A stretch of DNA of 64,000 nt from an uncultured bacterium (GTDB lineage: Bacteria; Verrucomicrobiota; Lentisphaeria; Victivallales; Victivallaceae): positions 1 through 64,000 of the forward strand of contig URVC01000004.1 of assembly GCA_900551245.1 (NCBI GenBank). The letters run 5' to 3'. Below the pieces are notes generated by a model. That model saw only the letters and a program-made list of their open reading frames with translations. It was not told the DNA's origin and did not search any database. Below are positions 53,424 through 61,957 of this stretch, one piece after another (within the stretch, counting starts at the first letter, position 1; the number at the start of each line of letters is the position of its first letter). The position numbers were made by a program, and so were the translations under genes.

Positions 53424-55319
53424 ATGAATCAGGACATCGCCGCACTCTCTTCCCAACTGGCCGCCACCGGCGAATTCAAGGCGATCGATCTGGAATTCGC
53501 CGCCGGAATGCTCCGGCTCTGCGGCGCAGATTCCGCACCGGAGCTCTTCCTCGCCGCCGCACTCGCCTGCCGGGCGGTCCGTTCCGGACACAGCTGCTGT
53601 CTGCTCGAAGAGTGGGCGGAAAAACTCCTCCAGCCCGCCACCGGCACGCCCCTCCGTCTGCCCGGATTCGATGCGTGGATCGATGCGCTCCAGCGCCCGG
53701 AATACGCCGCCGCATTCCGCCGCACCACCGGGAACATGGAGACTCCGCTTCTGCTCGACACAGGAGGGCGGCTCTATCTGCAGCGCTGTTACCATGCGGA
53801 GGCGGTCGTCGCCGACGAGGTTCTCCGCCGCCATCAGCAGGAGCCCGCCATCCCGGAACTTCCCGCCGGACGGCTCCCCCGGCTGCTGCGCAATTTCCGC
53901 ACCGCCCCCCCGGGCGAACCGGACTATCAGCAGATCGCCGTCTGCGCCGCACTCGCCAACTCCTTCACCGTCATCACCGGCGGCCCCGGCACCGGGAAAA
54001 CCACCGTCGTCGCCGCGCTGCTCGCCCTCGAGCTGGAACGCCGCCCGGATCTGCAGATCGCCCTCTGCGCCCCCACCGGCAAGGCGCAGGCGCGCCTGCG
54101 CGAATCGCTCCTGCAGGACGGTGCGAAACTCGCCCTCGACGACCATCCGGAAATCCGGCAGAAACTTGCGGAACTCCCCGCCTCGACCATCCACTCCCTG
54201 CTGCGCCCCGATTTCGAGACCGGCGGATTCCGCTTCAACCGCGAACACCCCCTGCCCTGCGACCTCATCGTCGCGGACGAGTGCTCGATGATTCCGCTCT
54301 CGCTGATGGCCGCGCTCCTCGAAGCGCTCAAGCCGGACGCCCGGGTGGTACTGCTCGGCGACAAGGATCAGCTCGCCTCCGTGGAGTCCGGCGCCGTGCT
54401 CGCCGACCTCTGCGACAGCGCCGAGCGCAACGCCTTTTCTCCGGCGGTCCGCCGGTTCGCCGAACTTCAAACCGGCATTCTCCCCGACGCGGTCACCCGG
54501 AACCTTCCGCTCTCCGGCGCCGTCGCCGAACTCGTCCGCAACCACCGTTTCGCCAGCGCGCCGCAGATCGGCAAAATCAGCACCGCCATCCGCAATCTCG
54601 CCGACGGGAAAGCCCCGGAACTCGCCGCCGAAATCGCCCGGCTCGACAGCCCGGACTTCCGCACCCGGCCGCTCTCCCCGGCCTCCTTCGAGGCGGAACT
54701 CGCCGCCGAAATCAGCCGTCCGGAGCCGGATGGCACCGCCTTCCGCGATCTGAAGCGACTCGCCGCCGACGGCGGAGACGCCGCGCTGGAGACCGCTTTC
54801 CGCCATCTAGACGCCTTCCGCATCCTCGCCGCGGTGCGCAAAGGTCCGTACGGAGTCGAACAGCTCAACGAACTCATGCGCCGTCTCACCGGCCTCGAAG
54901 CGGACTATGCGCCGGGACTGCCGCTTATCATGCTCAGAAACGATCCGGAAACCGGCCTCAGCAACGGCGACATCGGCATCGTCTGGAAATCCGCCCGCCA
55001 CCCCGGCAGCATCGAAGTGCGCTTCCCCGGCCGGGCGAACGGATTCCACCCGGTCGAACTGCCGGAACACGAGTGCGTTTTCGCCATGACCGTCCACAAA
55101 TCCCAGGGGTCGGGATTCGACCGGGTTCTGCTGGTGCTCCCCGATCAGGAGTCGCCGGTTCTCACCCGGGAACTGCTCTACACCGGCATCACCCGCGCGA
55201 GACGCCGCGTCGAACTCCGGGCGGAGGAATCGATCCTCGCCGCCACCCTCGCCAACCGGACCATCCGCCGTTCCGGCCTCGCCGCCCGGCTGGCCGAACG
55301 CGCCGGACGTCTTCAGTAA
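53424..55319 (+). CDS. recD: Exodeoxyribonuclease V alpha subunit RecD
   Basis: A 631-residue SF1B helicase. Walker A is TGGPGTGKTTVVAALLA, with CAPTGKAQARL, VADECSMIPLSLM, LLGDKDQLASVESGAV and the C-terminal FAMTVHKSQGSGFD and LYTGITRARRRVEL motifs. It is the fast 5'-3' motor of RecBCD. It starts 3 bp after recB. Its stop codon overlaps the end of the convergent rodA-like gene by 7 bp, leaving no room for a terminator. Confidence 0.92.
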   Translation: MNQDIAALSSQLAATGEFKAIDLEFAAGMLRLCGADSAPELFLAAALACRAVRSGHSCCLLEEWAEKLLQPATGTPLRLPGFDAWIDALQRPEYAAAFRRTTGNMETPLLLDTGGRLYLQRCYHAEAVVADEVLRRHQQEPAIPELPAGRLPRLLRNFRTAPPGEPDYQQIAVCAALANSFTVITGGPGTGKTTVVAALLALELERRPDLQIALCAPTGKAQARLRESLLQDGAKLALDDHPEIRQKLAELPASTIHSLLRPDFETGGFRFNREHPLPCDLIVADECSMIPLSLMAALLEALKPDARVVLLGDKDQLASVESGAVLADLCDSAERNAFSPAVRRFAELQTGILPDAVTRNLPLSGAVAELVRNHRFASAPQIGKISTAIRNLADGKAPELAAEIARLDSPDFRTRPLSPASFEAELAAEISRPEPDGTAFRDLKRLAADGGDAALETAFRHLDAFRILAAVRKGPYGVEQLNELMRRLTGLEADYAPGLPLIMLRNDPETGLSNGDIGIVWKSARHPGSIEVRFPGRANGFHPVELPEHECVFAMTVHKSQGSGFDRVLLVLPDQESPVLTRELLYTGITRARRRVELRAEESILAATLANRTIRRSGLAARLAERAGRLQ

Positions 55320-56401
55320 CTCCGGTGGCAGCGGGCCGCGCTCAGCGCGATGCCCAGCATCAGACAGCAGCCGATGAGCGAACTGCCGCCGTAGCTGATG
55401 AGCGGCAGCGTCAGCCCGGTCGGAGGCAGAAGACAGAGATTCACGCTGATGTGCACCAGCGACTGAATTCCGATCAGCGCCGCCGCCGACAGAATGTAGA
55501 GCCGGGCGTCGAACTCCAGATCGAACCGGTTCGCCAGCACCACCAGCGACGCGATCAGCAGGGCAAAGCCGAGGTAGACCGGCAATGTGCCGAAAAATCC
55601 GAGCGTCTCCGCCATCGTCGCAAACGCCGAATCGTTGTAGGAGAGCGGCAGATAAGCGTTGCTCCAGACGGCGTGCCCGAGCTTCTCCCCGAAGAACTGC
55701 CCGCGCGCAATAGCCAGCTCAAACTGCCGGACATGCCAGCCGCTGCCCAGCGGATCCAGTTCCGGTTGAAACAATCCGGTAATCCGCCGCCAGGCGTAGG
55801 GGTGACTCCAGACGAAAAGCGCCGCCGCCGCCGCCGCGCCGGTGCAGAAAATCAACAGATTGCGCACCCGCCCCCCCGCGAGAAAATAGACCGCGGCAAA
55901 TCCGGCAAGATAGATCGCCGACGTTCCGAAATCCGGTTGAAGAAAGATCGGCACCAGCCAAATTCCCGCGACCGCCAGCGCCCCCCAGAAGCGGAGATTC
56001 TCCGACCGCAATGACGTCATGGTCACGACGAGTGTGAGCAGAAAGATTCCCTTTGCCGGCTCCGTCGGCTGGAGACTGAACGAACCGATCCGGAACCAGC
56101 CGCACATGCCGTTCACCCGCACCCCCGCCAGCGGCAGAATCAGGAGCGGCAGAAAGAAGAGCAGAGCCAGCACCCAGATCTGCCGGCGGTAGAAATCAAA
56201 CGGAATCCGCGCGGCCGCCAGCATCACCGCCATCCCGCCCACCAACGCGCCGAGCTGTTTGCCGATCAACAGCGCCGTCGGCGATGCGGACTGCGAACTT
56301 GCGATGGTCAGCACCCCCCAGAGGCCGAGCAGAAAGACCAGAATCTGCACCACCGTCCCGGCATCCAATATGCCGGAGGAACCGGAGCGATATTTCCTCA
56401 T
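55313..56401 (-). CDS. rodA: SEDS peptidoglycan glycosyltransferase, RodA/FtsW family
   Basis: A 362-residue polytopic membrane protein of the SEDS family, which polymerises lipid II. The presumed catalytic Asp is D257 in LPLSYNDSAFATMAETLGFFG, corresponding to D262 of E. coli RodA, and the C-terminal PPTGLTLPLISYGGSSL is intact. The start overlaps the upstream PBP-pedestal gene by 4 bp (ATGA). SEDS enzymes work with a class B penicillin-binding protein; the neighbouring gene encodes only the pedestal part of one. RodA is preferred to FtsW on the motif spacing, with moderate certainty. Confidence 0.82.
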   Translation of the reverse strand: MRKYRSGSSGILDAGTVVQILVFLLGLWGVLTIASSQSASPTALLIGKQLGALVGGMAVMLAAARIPFDFYRRQIWVLALLFFLPLLILPLAGVRVNGMCGWFRIGSFSLQPTEPAKGIFLLTLVVTMTSLRSENLRFWGALAVAGIWLVPIFLQPDFGTSAIYLAGFAAVYFLAGGRVRNLLIFCTGAAAAAALFVWSHPYAWRRITGLFQPELDPLGSGWHVRQFELAIARGQFFGEKLGHAVWSNAYLPLSYNDSAFATMAETLGFFGTLPVYLGFALLIASLVVLANRFDLEFDARLYILSAAALIGIQSLVHISVNLCLLPPTGLTLPLISYGGSSLIGCCLMLGIALSAARCHRSY

Positions 56402-57105
56402 TCGTTCCCCCTCCCGTGGCGTTCCAGCATTTCCGCCTCGAAATTCAACTTGATGTCCCGCCCCGGCTCCGGCGGCCGGAGCAGCTCCCAGCTCTCCGGA
56501 ATCCAGTTGCGGTAGCGGTCGAGCAGAACCCGGAACTCCCCGGCCCGCCCGCGAAGCAGTGCGTCAAACTCCAGCTCCAGCCCGGAAATCCCCACCAGCT
56601 CCCCCCCGCGCAGCTCCACAGCCCCGACCCGGCGGCGAATCCAGCGGGAACTGACGGTGATCCGCTCCCACCGCGGCACAATCCGGAACCCGTTCCCGGA
56701 CTTCACCAGACTCTCCAGCTGCCGGATCTGGTCGGGCGAAAGCCCCCGGCGCAGAAGTTCACGGCCGTTGGATTCCGCCGACGGCGCCGCCGCATCCGGC
56801 ACGATTGCACGCAGTTGACTCAGCACCTCCTCGCCGGGCACCTCCCCGACCCGCCCCTGCCAGAAGAGGTCAAAATACCGCTCGCTCCACGCCAGCGGCA
56901 CTCCGCGGCTGTCGAGAATCCGGCCGCGCGGCGCCGGAATCCGGCCGTAACTGCGGGCCTGTTTCTCCCCCTCCCGGATGTAGTGCCCGGACGCCGGTCC
57001 GGCCAGCCAGAAGCCACGCACCAGCGCCGCCAGCGCCCAGAGTGCAAGCACCGCAAACAGGATCGCCGAACGTCTGGAGACACAATTTTCCCGCGGTTCG
57101 TCCAT
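56398..57105 (-). CDS. Class B penicillin-binding protein pedestal domain without transpeptidase
   Basis: A 235-residue membrane protein: one N-terminal span (about 13-30) and then the PBP dimerisation/pedestal domain, recognisable from YGRIPAPRGRILDSRGVPLAW and the closing ISGLELEFDALLRGRAGEF, the stretch that in PBP2 and FtsI precedes the transpeptidase. The protein ends about 40 residues later, just after PGRDIKLNFEAEML, where the catalytic domain would begin. No SxxK, SxN or KTG motif is present and no remnant follows, since the stop overlaps the rodA start. In known SEDS-PBP pairs the pedestal contacts and activates the SEDS enzyme, so an activator role is plausible (inference). Confidence 0.72.
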   Translation of the reverse strand: MDEPRENCVSRRSAILFAVLALWALAALVRGFWLAGPASGHYIREGEKQARSYGRIPAPRGRILDSRGVPLAWSERYFDLFWQGRVGEVPGEEVLSQLRAIVPDAAAPSAESNGRELLRRGLSPDQIRQLESLVKSGNGFRIVPRWERITVSSRWIRRRVGAVELRGGELVGISGLELEFDALLRGRAGEFRVLLDRYRNWIPESWELLRPPEPGRDIKLNFEAEMLERHGRGNE

Positions 57106-57106
57106 C

Positions 57107-58336
57107 TCACCTCCCCGCCCGGCGGAAACGCGGCGGCGGCAGCCGCCGGCTGGTGAAGAGCATCAGCGGCACCAGCAGAAGAAACATGATTCCCGACCCG
57201 AAAAAGACGCCGCGCACTCCGCCCAGCAGACTTGCAGTACATCCGCCGGAGAGCGCCCCGAGCATCCACCCGACCGACTTGAAACAGGCCGCCCAGCCGA
57301 AGAAACTGCCGTGTTCCCGCTCCGGCGTCACCCCCGCCAGCCAGGACTGCAGCAGAGGTTCGATCCCCCCCGCCGCCAGCACCATCAGCGAACGCTCCAC
57401 CAGCAGCTGAATCACGTCGGAGCTGAAACTCTGCACAATCCGCATCACGCCGGCGATGACGATCACCGCCGACGCCACCCGGATCAGCGACATCCGGTCG
57501 GCGAGGTAGCCGAGCAGCAATCCGGAGAGGATTCCGGCCAGCGAACAGAAGCCGCTGATCCGCCCGCTCCAGCTCACCGCCTCCGGCGCGCCGTGCATCA
57601 CTTCGCGCACCAGTATCGGCAGAAACGGATTGTCGAACTCCCGCGCCAGCCCCATGAAGACAAAGAGAATCAAGAGATACCACACCAGCCCGAACCGGGG
57701 CAGACGCCAGCGGATTCCGGCCAGATGCTCGCGCATGCTCTCGCGGCGTTCGAAGTTCTCGCGCACCCCGAGAAGCACCAGAAGACCGCTCACGAACAGC
57801 AGTCCTCCGCTGGCGAGAAAGGCGGAGTGAAACCCGAAGAGCATCACATAATCCCCCCCGAGGAACTGCCCCGCCATCATGCCGCCGAACAGCGCCGACG
57901 CAATCGTGCCGAGCGCGAAAGAGCGGTGCTCCTTCGGCGTGGTGCTGATGAGAAGCGTCTGCGCCGCCGCCACCGTCCCGGTGAGCGCGCCGATCCCCAG
58001 TCGCAGCAGGATCAGCCACTCCGGCGAATTCACCAGCGCCATCAGCGGCAGCATCACCGCCGCGCCGAAGTTCGCCCGCAACAGCATGATCCGCCGCCCG
58101 TACACGTCGGCCACCATCCCCCAGATCGGCGCGAAAATGCAGAAGGTGAGATTTCCGGCCACGTTGAAGAGCGCCACATACATGCTGAGCTCCTCATCCG
58201 GCACCCCGAGGCTGGAAAAATAGAACGGCATGAAGGTGTAGGCGGAGCTGAACGACGCCATCGACAGAAACTGCGAGATCCAGATGACCGCCAGATTCTG
58301 CCGCCAGTTGCAGCGCACCGTCTGCCCCGCGTCCAT
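57107..58336 (-). CDS. Major facilitator superfamily transporter
   Basis: A 409-residue protein with twelve predicted membrane spans. WGMVADVYGRRIMLLRANFG after the second span is the MFS loop motif, and a related GYLADRMSLIRVAS loop occurs in the second half, the pattern of drug-efflux or sugar-exporting MFS proteins. The substrate is unknown. The ATG at 58336 has AGGTAGGGGG just upstream and lies 4 bp after the hybrid-kinase gene; the longer frame is unlikely. The PBP-pedestal gene starts one base beyond its stop. Confidence 0.75.
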   Translation of the reverse strand: MDAGQTVRCNWRQNLAVIWISQFLSMASFSSAYTFMPFYFSSLGVPDEELSMYVALFNVAGNLTFCIFAPIWGMVADVYGRRIMLLRANFGAAVMLPLMALVNSPEWLILLRLGIGALTGTVAAAQTLLISTTPKEHRSFALGTIASALFGGMMAGQFLGGDYVMLFGFHSAFLASGGLLFVSGLLVLLGVRENFERRESMREHLAGIRWRLPRFGLVWYLLILFVFMGLAREFDNPFLPILVREVMHGAPEAVSWSGRISGFCSLAGILSGLLLGYLADRMSLIRVASAVIVIAGVMRIVQSFSSDVIQLLVERSLMVLAAGGIEPLLQSWLAGVTPEREHGSFFGWAACFKSVGWMLGALSGGCTASLLGGVRGVFFGSGIMFLLLVPLMLFTSRRLPPPRFRRAGR

Positions 58337-58340
58337 CCCC

Positions 58341-59984
58341 CTACCTCGCCCTGCCGCGCCCCGCCGCCTGCCGCAGCAGCCGGGCCAGCAGCGCATAGTT
58401 CAACGGCATCGCCATCGCCCAGACCCGGTCGAGCGACCGCACCTGCCGGAACAGCATCTCCGAAATCTGATTATCCACCACCACCGCCGGCAACTCCCGC
58501 CGCCCGGCCGCCTGCCGGAGACGCTCGACCAGCTCCGCGGGAGCGCAGGATTTGAAGGGCGCAACCATGACAAATCCATCGTAGGCGACCTTTTCGACCG
58601 CTTTCACCATCGCGTCGGCCGAGTCCACCGCATCGACCGTGATCGAATCGGCCGCGAGCAGCCGGGTGATAATCATCGCCTCGTCGGCGTTGTCGTCGCC
58701 CAGCAGAATCCGCAACGGCGCAGGTTCTCCCTCCGCCGCCTCTTCCGAACCGGGCAGATCCAGCTGACCGGTCCGGCTGCTGCGCCACTGGTCGGCACGC
58801 GCGCCGGACTCGCCCACCCGGCAGTCCTTGTCATCCAGTTCCAGACGAAGTACGGAGCAGGACTCGCCGGTACTGCGCACCGCCAGACGCATTCCCGCCT
58901 TGGCGGCGATGTCGCGCACAAAACAGAGCGCGAGCACACTCAGACTGCGCGGCTCAGGCGGCGTGGATTCGGTCTCCTCCTCCTTCCGGAACTCCTCAAA
59001 TTCGCGCGCCAGTTCCTCACGGCAGGGCGCCCGGCGACTGTCCCGCACCTCCAGAACCACCATGTGACGCTCGCGGAAACAGGAGAGCATCACCGTCTCC
59101 CCGGGGCCGGAAGCCCGGGCCACGGCACGAATCAAGATGGCCATCAACTGCGAAAGCAGTTCCCGGTCAATCCGAATCGCCGCCGGAGCGCTGGCGGAAA
59201 AGCGATTGACCAGCGTCACTTCGCGCGCCTGCAGCGACAGTGCGTTCCGCTCGGAAATCTCCCGCAGGAAATCCGCCGTCTCCACCTCCTCCAGATGAAG
59301 CGTACTGGAGCGCTCCCGCCCCAGCGCACAGATGTCGATCAGCCGCTCGACCTGACGCGAGAGGGAGCCCACCCGCCGGTTGATTCCGATCAGCATCGAG
59401 ATCAATTCCTTATGATTCTGCTCGGACTGCGGCATATTCAGCAACTGGGCGATCACCAGCGAGAACCCCTTGATCAAGCTGAGCGGCTGGCGCATCTCCG
59501 GAAGCATGCCGTTCAACAGCTGCAGCTGCAAAGAGTCGTGCCGCTCGATCTCCCGGCGCACCTCCGCCTCCCGGGAGAGGCTCAGCTTGAGTTTGCCCTG
59601 CAGGTTCTGCTGACGGTCGCGCAGAAAATTCAGCGAGGTCACCAGCATGCTCACCTCATCACATCCACAGCCGGTCACCGGCAGCACCGGCGGCATCTCC
59701 CCGGCGGCGAGCTGATCGGCGAACTTCGCGGCGTCCCGCACCGGACGCATCAGCCGGATCAGCAGCATCACCAGCACTCCGGCCGTGACGAACAGCAGCA
59801 GAATTCCGGCCAGGCCGGCAACGGCAACCGTATCCTCCGGTTCGATTTCCAATCCGGGATTCCGCATCGCCTCCACCAGACGGCAGAGCGCAGGCATGCC
59901 GAAGGCGACGATCCAGCCCGCCGCAAACACACTGAAGACGCCGAATGCAATAAGAACTGGAAATATCTTTCTGCCGATTTTCAT
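58341..59984 (-). CDS. Degenerate hybrid histidine kinase (pseudokinase with pseudo-receiver)
   Basis: A 547-residue membrane protein with two spans (7-30, 53-76), a HAMP-like linker and coiled coil (80-150), a HisKA-like dimerisation helix, a HATPase-like domain (~250-395) and a receiver-like domain (~420-540). The phospho-accepting His is missing: the H-box reads MLPEMRQPL with P162 in its place. The N-box Asn is replaced (AILIRAVARA) and no DxGxG box is found. The receiver keeps the acidic pair (LLGDDNADE), but the acceptor Asp is Val (YDGFVMVAPF) and the late Lys is Met. Such a protein probably signals by conformation or partner binding. It lies 33 bp after the Ser/Thr kinase gene. Confidence 0.75.
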   Translation of the reverse strand: MKIGRKIFPVLIAFGVFSVFAAGWIVAFGMPALCRLVEAMRNPGLEIEPEDTVAVAGLAGILLLFVTAGVLVMLLIRLMRPVRDAAKFADQLAAGEMPPVLPVTGCGCDEVSMLVTSLNFLRDRQQNLQGKLKLSLSREAEVRREIERHDSLQLQLLNGMLPEMRQPLSLIKGFSLVIAQLLNMPQSEQNHKELISMLIGINRRVGSLSRQVERLIDICALGRERSSTLHLEEVETADFLREISERNALSLQAREVTLVNRFSASAPAAIRIDRELLSQLMAILIRAVARASGPGETVMLSCFRERHMVVLEVRDSRRAPCREELAREFEEFRKEEETESTPPEPRSLSVLALCFVRDIAAKAGMRLAVRSTGESCSVLRLELDDKDCRVGESGARADQWRSSRTGQLDLPGSEEAAEGEPAPLRILLGDDNADEAMIITRLLAADSITVDAVDSADAMVKAVEKVAYDGFVMVAPFKSCAPAELVERLRQAAGRRELPAVVVDNQISEMLFRQVRSLDRVWAMAMPLNYALLARLLRQAAGRGRAR

Positions 59985-60017
59985 ACTCTTCGTTCCATTC
60001 TGGTTCTCTCCCTGGAA

Positions 60018-60965
60018 TCATTCCAAGGGAATTTCCCCGCTGCACTGCTTCAACCCCGCGATCACCTCCGCGTAGGTCGGGCGATCCTCCGGAGCATAAC
60101 TCATCATCCTGCCGGTGAGCGCGGAAAATTCCGGAGTGACCCCGGGATTGAGTTCCGCCAGCGTCCGCGCCACGCCCTCCGAACGCCGGTCCAGCAGCTC
60201 CTGCGGTTCTCCGGTGATGCCGAATGGCGCCACGCCGCCGCTCATGAGCTCGTAAATCGTCACCCCCATGCTGAAAATATCCCCCCGGTAGTCCTCGCCG
60301 CCGTACAGCAGACGCTCCGGACTCACGTAGGCGGGACTGCCCCAGCCGTCGCACAAGGTGAGAGAATCGCCCTCGTCCCGCACATCGGCCAGGTCGAAAT
60401 CCCCCAGCTTCGCCTCGTTCTCCGCCGAAATGAGAATGTTCCCCGGCTTGACATCGTGGTGGACGATCTTCTCCTGCCGCAACGCAAAATCAAGCCCTTC
60501 GACGATGTTCTTCAACCAGGCGGCGATCTGCCGGATATCGGGAAGAGTTCCGTCCTTCAGCCGCTGCTCCAGACTGCCGGCCTCCATGTAACGCATCACC
60601 AGAAACGGCTGCTCCTCGTAGATGCCGCAGTTGTAAATCGGAATGATTCCGGGGTGGTTCACCCGCGCGACCAGCCGCGCCTCGGCGAGAAAGCGCTTCC
60701 CGCCGTCATTCGCCTCGCTCTCCGGGTTGAGGATCTTCACCGCCACCCGGCGGGCGAGTTCCGGCTCGATCGCCCGGTAGACCTTGGACATGCCGCCGTA
60801 TCCGCAGATCTTCTCCAGCAAATACCGGTCAAACCGCTTCGGCACCCGCAGCCGGGTGCCGCAGCCGGGGCACGGAAAGTAGGCGAACGGCTCCAGCTCC
60901 GAGACATCCAGCTTCGCATGGCATTTGCGGCAGAAAACTTTCAGCGGTTCCGGTGCGGCCATCAT
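60018..60965 (-). CDS. Serine/threonine protein kinase with N-terminal zinc ribbon
   Basis: A 315-residue cytoplasmic Hanks-type kinase. Residues 12-35 are a zinc ribbon (C12-x2-C15, C32-x2-C35). The kinase domain has a glycine loop GYGGMSKV, the ATP-binding K77 (VAVK), catalytic loop HHDVKPGN (D171, K173, N176) and metal-binding D189 in GDFD. The usual HRD Arg is His, a non-RD kinase that may not need activation-loop phosphorylation. No membrane span or PASTA repeats are present. The ATG at 60965 shares one base with the stop of the preceding hydrolase gene. Confidence 0.85.
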   Translation of the reverse strand: MMAAPEPLKVFCRKCHAKLDVSELEPFAYFPCPGCGTRLRVPKRFDRYLLEKICGYGGMSKVYRAIEPELARRVAVKILNPESEANDGGKRFLAEARLVARVNHPGIIPIYNCGIYEEQPFLVMRYMEAGSLEQRLKDGTLPDIRQIAAWLKNIVEGLDFALRQEKIVHHDVKPGNILISAENEAKLGDFDLADVRDEGDSLTLCDGWGSPAYVSPERLLYGGEDYRGDIFSMGVTIYELMSGGVAPFGITGEPQELLDRRSEGVARTLAELNPGVTPEFSALTGRMMSYAPEDRPTYAEVIAGLKQCSGEIPLE

Positions 60966-61774
60966 CAGCACACCTTTCTGACGGAACCATCCTCCGCCCT
61001 CAGTTCAAAGGAGCCGAGCGGATGATCCTGCTCGATGATTCCGAATTCAACGTCCGTGCGCCCCAGCTCCGCCAGCCGCGCCTCGAACAGCCGGCGAACC
61101 AGATCGACGGAATTGCATTCACTGCTCAGATGCGCAAGCAGCAGCAGGCGGGTCCGCTCCGTCAGAAGCGTTCCCAGCGCTTCGCAGGCCGCGACATTGT
61201 CGAGGTGGCCATGCCGCCCGAGAATGCGCCGCTTCAGATAGAGCTGACGGTCGGAGTCGCGCAGCATCTGAAAATCGTAGTTGCTCTCCAGCACCAGCGC
61301 GTCGCAATCGGTCAGGCGCTGCATGGCGAGCATGTTGACGTTGCCGAGGTCCGTGGCGATTCCGATCTTCAGCCCATCCCGCCGGATGACAAAGCCGACC
61401 GGCGCGACCGCGTCGTGCTGCACCGCGAACGGCTCCACCTCAAATCCGCCGATCTGAAACTCGCATCCGGGCTCGAATTCCAGCACCCGCCCGGGCAGCT
61501 TGCCCCGCCGCCGGAGATACTCCGCCGTCGGAGACGCCGTGCAGAGCGGAATATCCAGATCATCGCAGAACACCCGGCATCCCCGCGAGTGATCGTCATG
61601 CTCGTGGGTGAGCAGAGCGGCGCGCACCCGCCCGGGATCCAGCCCGAGCTGCTCCATCCGGGAGCGAACCTCCCGGCGGGAAAATCCGATATCGACGATC
61701 AGCGCCCCTTCCGGAGCGGAGAGAACCAGTGCATTTCCGCGGCTTCCGCTGCCCAATGCGCTCAAACAGACCAT
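60965..61774 (-). CDS. Metallo-beta-lactamase-fold hydrolase (YycJ/WalJ-like)
   Basis: A 269-residue MBL-fold protein. The metal site is LLTHEHDDHSRG, with further ligands near EPFAVQHDAVAP, ATDLGNV and LLLAHLSSECN. The N terminus, LSALGSGSRGNALVLS, is typical of the YycJ/WalJ group, linked in Firmicutes to the WalRK cell-wall regulon and DNA repair. The ATG at 61774 has AAGGGG upstream. It is the first gene of a six-gene operon ending in cell-wall functions, so a regulatory or wall-related role fits (inference). Confidence 0.78.
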   Translation of the reverse strand: MVCLSALGSGSRGNALVLSAPEGALIVDIGFSRREVRSRMEQLGLDPGRVRAALLTHEHDDHSRGCRVFCDDLDIPLCTASPTAEYLRRRGKLPGRVLEFEPGCEFQIGGFEVEPFAVQHDAVAPVGFVIRRDGLKIGIATDLGNVNMLAMQRLTDCDALVLESNYDFQMLRDSDRQLYLKRRILGRHGHLDNVAACEALGTLLTERTRLLLLAHLSSECNSVDLVRRLFEARLAELGRTDVEFGIIEQDHPLGSFELRAEDGSVRKVC

Positions 61775-61911
61775 AATCCCCTTCTTTCCATCCAGTCCGC
61801 GGCCCGCCAGTGGGCGCAAAACCGAAAAAATTTCCGAAATATCATCAAAACGACTGGAAAAAAGCTGTTTTGAAATTTAAATTCTATCCTGACAAAAAGC
61901 AAATGAAAAAT

Positions 61912-61931
61912 CCCGCATTCCGGCGGGTTTT
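61912..61931 (+). terminator. Short GC hairpin with T-run upstream of rpoN
   Basis: CCCGC (61912-61916) and GCGGG (61923-61927) flank a 6-base loop and are followed by TTTT; five A residues precede it, so it could act in either direction. It lies ~27 bp before the rpoN start and after no plus-strand gene, so it may attenuate rpoN. The rest of the 61775-61957 gap is AT-rich with no clear promoter boxes. Confidence 0.5.
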
Positions 61932-61957
61932 CACGATATTTTCAATAATATACACCG

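Noticed and set aside
53045..56014. A 989-codon plus-strand frame running through the end of recB, all of recD and into rodA
   Set aside because: It crosses three genes in the wrong frame and is dominated by Arg/Pro; recD motifs are in another frame.
58284..61025. A 913-codon plus-strand frame opposite the kinase operon
   Set aside because: Antisense to the pseudo-histidine-kinase and Ser/Thr kinase genes, His/Gln/Arg-rich, no motif.
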